Shown in pieces: positions 62,404 through 64,000 of a DNA stretch of 64,000 nucleotides. The notes beneath the pieces are model-generated. The model worked only from the letters and a program-made list of their open reading frames with translations, made no database searches and had not been told where the DNA came from. The DNA lies in contig NZ_CP085335.1 in NCBI RefSeq assembly GCF_020618475.1, forward strand, positions 868,001 to 932,000, given 5' to 3'. This stretch comes from Haladaptatus halobius. GTDB taxonomy: Archaea > Halobacteriota > Halobacteria > Halobacteriales > Haladaptataceae. Each line of letters starts with the position of its first letter. The first letter of the stretch is position 1. A program made the translations under genes and the position numbers.

Positions 62404-63360
62404 ATGGATGGAGAGGACGGTAGTGGCCGGTCATCGGAATCCGGCATCACGAAGGTACACGAGCCGAATGCATGGCGAAACGACCGAATGCTCGGCACGA
62501 CGGTGGTCGAAACCGTCGCCGAAGCGGCCGGAGTAACGCCCGCCGATATAGAAGTACCGCTGTACGACGTTATCGACCCGGACGCGCTCGATGCCCTGTT
62601 CGCTCCCAGACCGGACGGGAGAGACCGAACCGCCGGAACGGTCTCGTTCGCGCTCCACGGGCACTACGTTACGGTCTCCGCGGACGGCGTCGTGGAGGTC
62701 GAATCCGAACTCGCCCGGATAAAGCAGACGGGCGGAAACCTCCTACTCACGGGGCTAGTGCCCGACCACGTCGTGGATGCGGCCAGCGTCCAACTGTTAG
62801 GACGGGACGACCCGGACAGGACGCAGGTCGTCGCGCTCCACGACCGAAACGTGACGACGGCTAGCGGAAGACTCTCGGGTGCCGGGACGACCTCGAACGA
62901 CGGTCGCGTCCTCAACTTCAGCACCGAAGCCCGGTCGGCGGTTTCCGATGCGGCCGGTGCGTCCGCCACGGCCGACTATCGCGTGACGGAGGTCGTCGGA
63001 GATATTTTCGACTTCCAGCGGGAGATCGACCGAACGTTACGGGAGATCGACTACGAACGCCGCGGACTGAACCCTGCCGAACTTCGGTTCTGTTTCGATT
63101 CCCTCCGCCCGGTCGTCGACGAACATCGGGAGAGCGACGTGACGCAGTTCCTCGAAGGCTGTTTCGACACCGTCGAAGACCTCTCCGGAGTGGCCCACTA
63201 CGTCCTTCCGGCGGAACTGGACACCCCCGAGGTGGCCGCCATCGAACCCTTGTTCGACGCCACGGTCGAACTTCGCGTCGGCGAAATGGGTCCCGAGCAA
63301 CGCTGGCACCTCCCCGACACGGAGTTTACGACAGATTGGTTCGGTCTCGAACTCGAGTAG
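62404..63360 (+). CDS. HalOD1 + DUF7504 sensory protein, module copy 2
   Basis: The 318-residue product starts with a HalOD1 domain (about 26-102): RMLGTTVVETVAEAAGVTPA, LYDVIDPDALDALFA and FALHGHYVTVSADGVVEV. HalOD1 is a haloarchaeal output domain found with two-component receivers. A DUF7504-type region follows (about 104-318), with LARIKQTGGNLLLTGLVPDH resembling a RecA fold without Walker A. It ends in VAHYVLPAELDTPEVAAIE and QRWHLPDTEFTTDWFGL, clearly paralogous to the 232-residue protein of copy 1. The stop is followed, 75 bases on and in the same frame, by the large partner gene. Confidence 0.85.
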   Translation: MDGEDGSGRSSESGITKVHEPNAWRNDRMLGTTVVETVAEAAGVTPADIEVPLYDVIDPDALDALFAPRPDGRDRTAGTVSFALHGHYVTVSADGVVEVESELARIKQTGGNLLLTGLVPDHVVDAASVQLLGRDDPDRTQVVALHDRNVTTASGRLSGAGTTSNDGRVLNFSTEARSAVSDAAGASATADYRVTEVVGDIFDFQREIDRTLREIDYERRGLNPAELRFCFDSLRPVVDEHRESDVTQFLEGCFDTVEDLSGVAHYVLPAELDTPEVAAIEPLFDATVELRVGEMGPEQRWHLPDTEFTTDWFGLELE

Positions 63361-63422
63361 AATGGGCGGAAATCGTCCACCCGCCGATACGTCGGCGAGT
63401 GGTCGCCGGACGGAAGTCGGAC

Positions 63423-63429
63423 GGGGGAG
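63423..63429 (+). promoter_or_regulatory. Ribosome-binding site deciding the GTG start of the partner gene
   Basis: GGGGGAG lies six bases before the GTG at 63436 and fits a Shine-Dalgarno site. It supports that start although no in-frame ATG is nearby. Confidence 0.55.
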
Positions 63430-63435
63430 ATCCGC

Positions 63436-64000
63436 GTGAAACCGACGTTCTCGCCGACCGACGGCCCTCGACTGTCGGTGTTCGACCCCATCCACGACCG
63501 TCGGTTCGAACTCGGAACGTCCTCGCCGGTTCGTCCCATACGAATCGACACCGACCGGTTCACCGTCCCGACCGACAACGCAGTCGAGATCGACACCGCT
63601 CGACTGGTGCTCCCGTACTTCGTCGAAGCCCACATCCGCCACGGGGACGGCACCCTCGTCCGCGAACTCGAACGGGATAGTCGGGAGAAACTGGCGGCGG
63701 CGGAATACTGTATCGAACTCCACGCGCCCATCAAGCTCTCCCTCTTCGTCGAGAGCGAGGTGACGGTCACGTCCGCGCTCGAACGCGTCGCCTTCGATTT
63801 CGGAGCGGAGACGACCGTGCGAGTCGGCGCGCGGTCGTATCACGAACGCCCGGCCGATACGGTGCGGACGACGGCCGACGCGGAGGACGTGATGGCGGCG
63901 ATATCGACGTTCGGATCGGCGCTGAAAACGACCAGCCCCGAACGGTCGTTTCCCACCCTCCGCGGCCACCCGCCCGCCATCGAACTCGGCGACCGACTGG
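63436..64000 (+). CDS. Large module-2 partner protein, N-terminal 188 residues, paralogue of the CHAT protein
   Basis: This gene continues past the right edge. The visible part (PRLSVFDPIHDRRFELGTSS, AAEYCIELHAPIKLSLFVES, MAAISTFGSALKTTSPERSF, PTLRGHPPAIELGD) aligns throughout with the N-terminal part of the broken copy-1 protein, without gaps at the conserved blocks and without stops. By that similarity the unseen C-terminus should hold the CHAT protease domain; this has not been seen. It follows the HalOD1-DUF7504 gene by 75 bases. Confidence 0.78.
   Translation, partial: MKPTFSPTDGPRLSVFDPIHDRRFELGTSSPVRPIRIDTDRFTVPTDNAVEIDTARLVLPYFVEAHIRHGDGTLVRELERDSREKLAAAEYCIELHAPIKLSLFVESEVTVTSALERVAFDFGAETTVRVGARSYHERPADTVRTTADAEDVMAAISTFGSALKTTSPERSFPTLRGHPPAIELGDRL

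Noticed and set aside
1..64000. CRISPR arrays, rRNA genes, tRNA genes and complete insertion sequences
   Set aside because: I looked for regularly spaced repeats, tRNA arms and transposase motifs and saw none.

Overview
The window is haloarchaeal chromosomal DNA (class Halobacteria; I cannot name the genus). Evidence: high GC, very acidic proteins, many twin-arginine (Tat) signal peptides, halocyanin-type blue copper proteins, archaeal FEN-1 and GatE, F420-type enzymes, BRE/TATA-like promoters 25-35 bases before starts (often leaderless), and families I know only from haloarchaea (HalOD1 and the RecA-like family I remember as DUF7504). Family labels with DUF numbers are from memory.

Layout. 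1-3.5 kb: a bc1-type respiratory cluster on the minus strand (cytochrome b start, Rieske protein, small membrane protein, halocyanin) plus two associated membrane proteins. 3.5-6.6 kb: endonuclease III, an MFS carrier and small proteins. 6.6-10.6 kb: the chaperone set grpE-dnaK-dnaJ. 10.7-18.6 kb: a cupredoxin-like protein without copper ligands, an AtoE-type carrier, an AMP-forming acyl-CoA ligase next to a lone ligase N-lobe, and housekeeping genes. 18.6-30 kb: an ABC exporter, an aminotransferase, a presenilin-type protease, a mu-crystallin-family enzyme, small membrane proteins, a methyltransferase and a GNAT enzyme. 29.6-44.6 kb: FEN-1, BolA, a decayed sugar-ABC locus, fumarase, a Tat-exported protein, a PH-domain pair, a broken histidine kinase, GatE, FNT and HPP carriers, UspA, a PAP2 enzyme and TrmJ. 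44.8-48.6 kb: a broken soluble chemotaxis-type transducer, then a two-gene DUF7504 + CHAT-protease module. 48.6-62.2 kb: DHPS and MptE (pterin pathway), oxidoreductases, a broken PQQ sugar dehydrogenase, a ThDP enzyme, carriers and small zinc or iron-sulfur proteins. 62.4-64 kb: a second copy of the module, with a HalOD1 domain fused to the DUF7504 protein; its partner gene runs off the end.

The most interesting signal is this repeated module. A sensory-type protein (degenerate RecA-like fold, with or without HalOD1) is coupled to a large protein that, in the first copy, ends in a CHAT cysteine-protease domain (His in GH, Cys in NACRS). I read it as a candidate sensor-protease system. The first copy's protease gene is broken by one frameshift and two stops; the second looks intact as far as it is visible.

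Five loci are interrupted: sugar ABC remnant, histidine kinase, transducer, CHAT gene and sugar dehydrogenase. Two lesions sit in simple repeats, (GCGA)3 and G6, and one added repeat unit restores each frame, so slippage, phase variation or assembly error must be considered.
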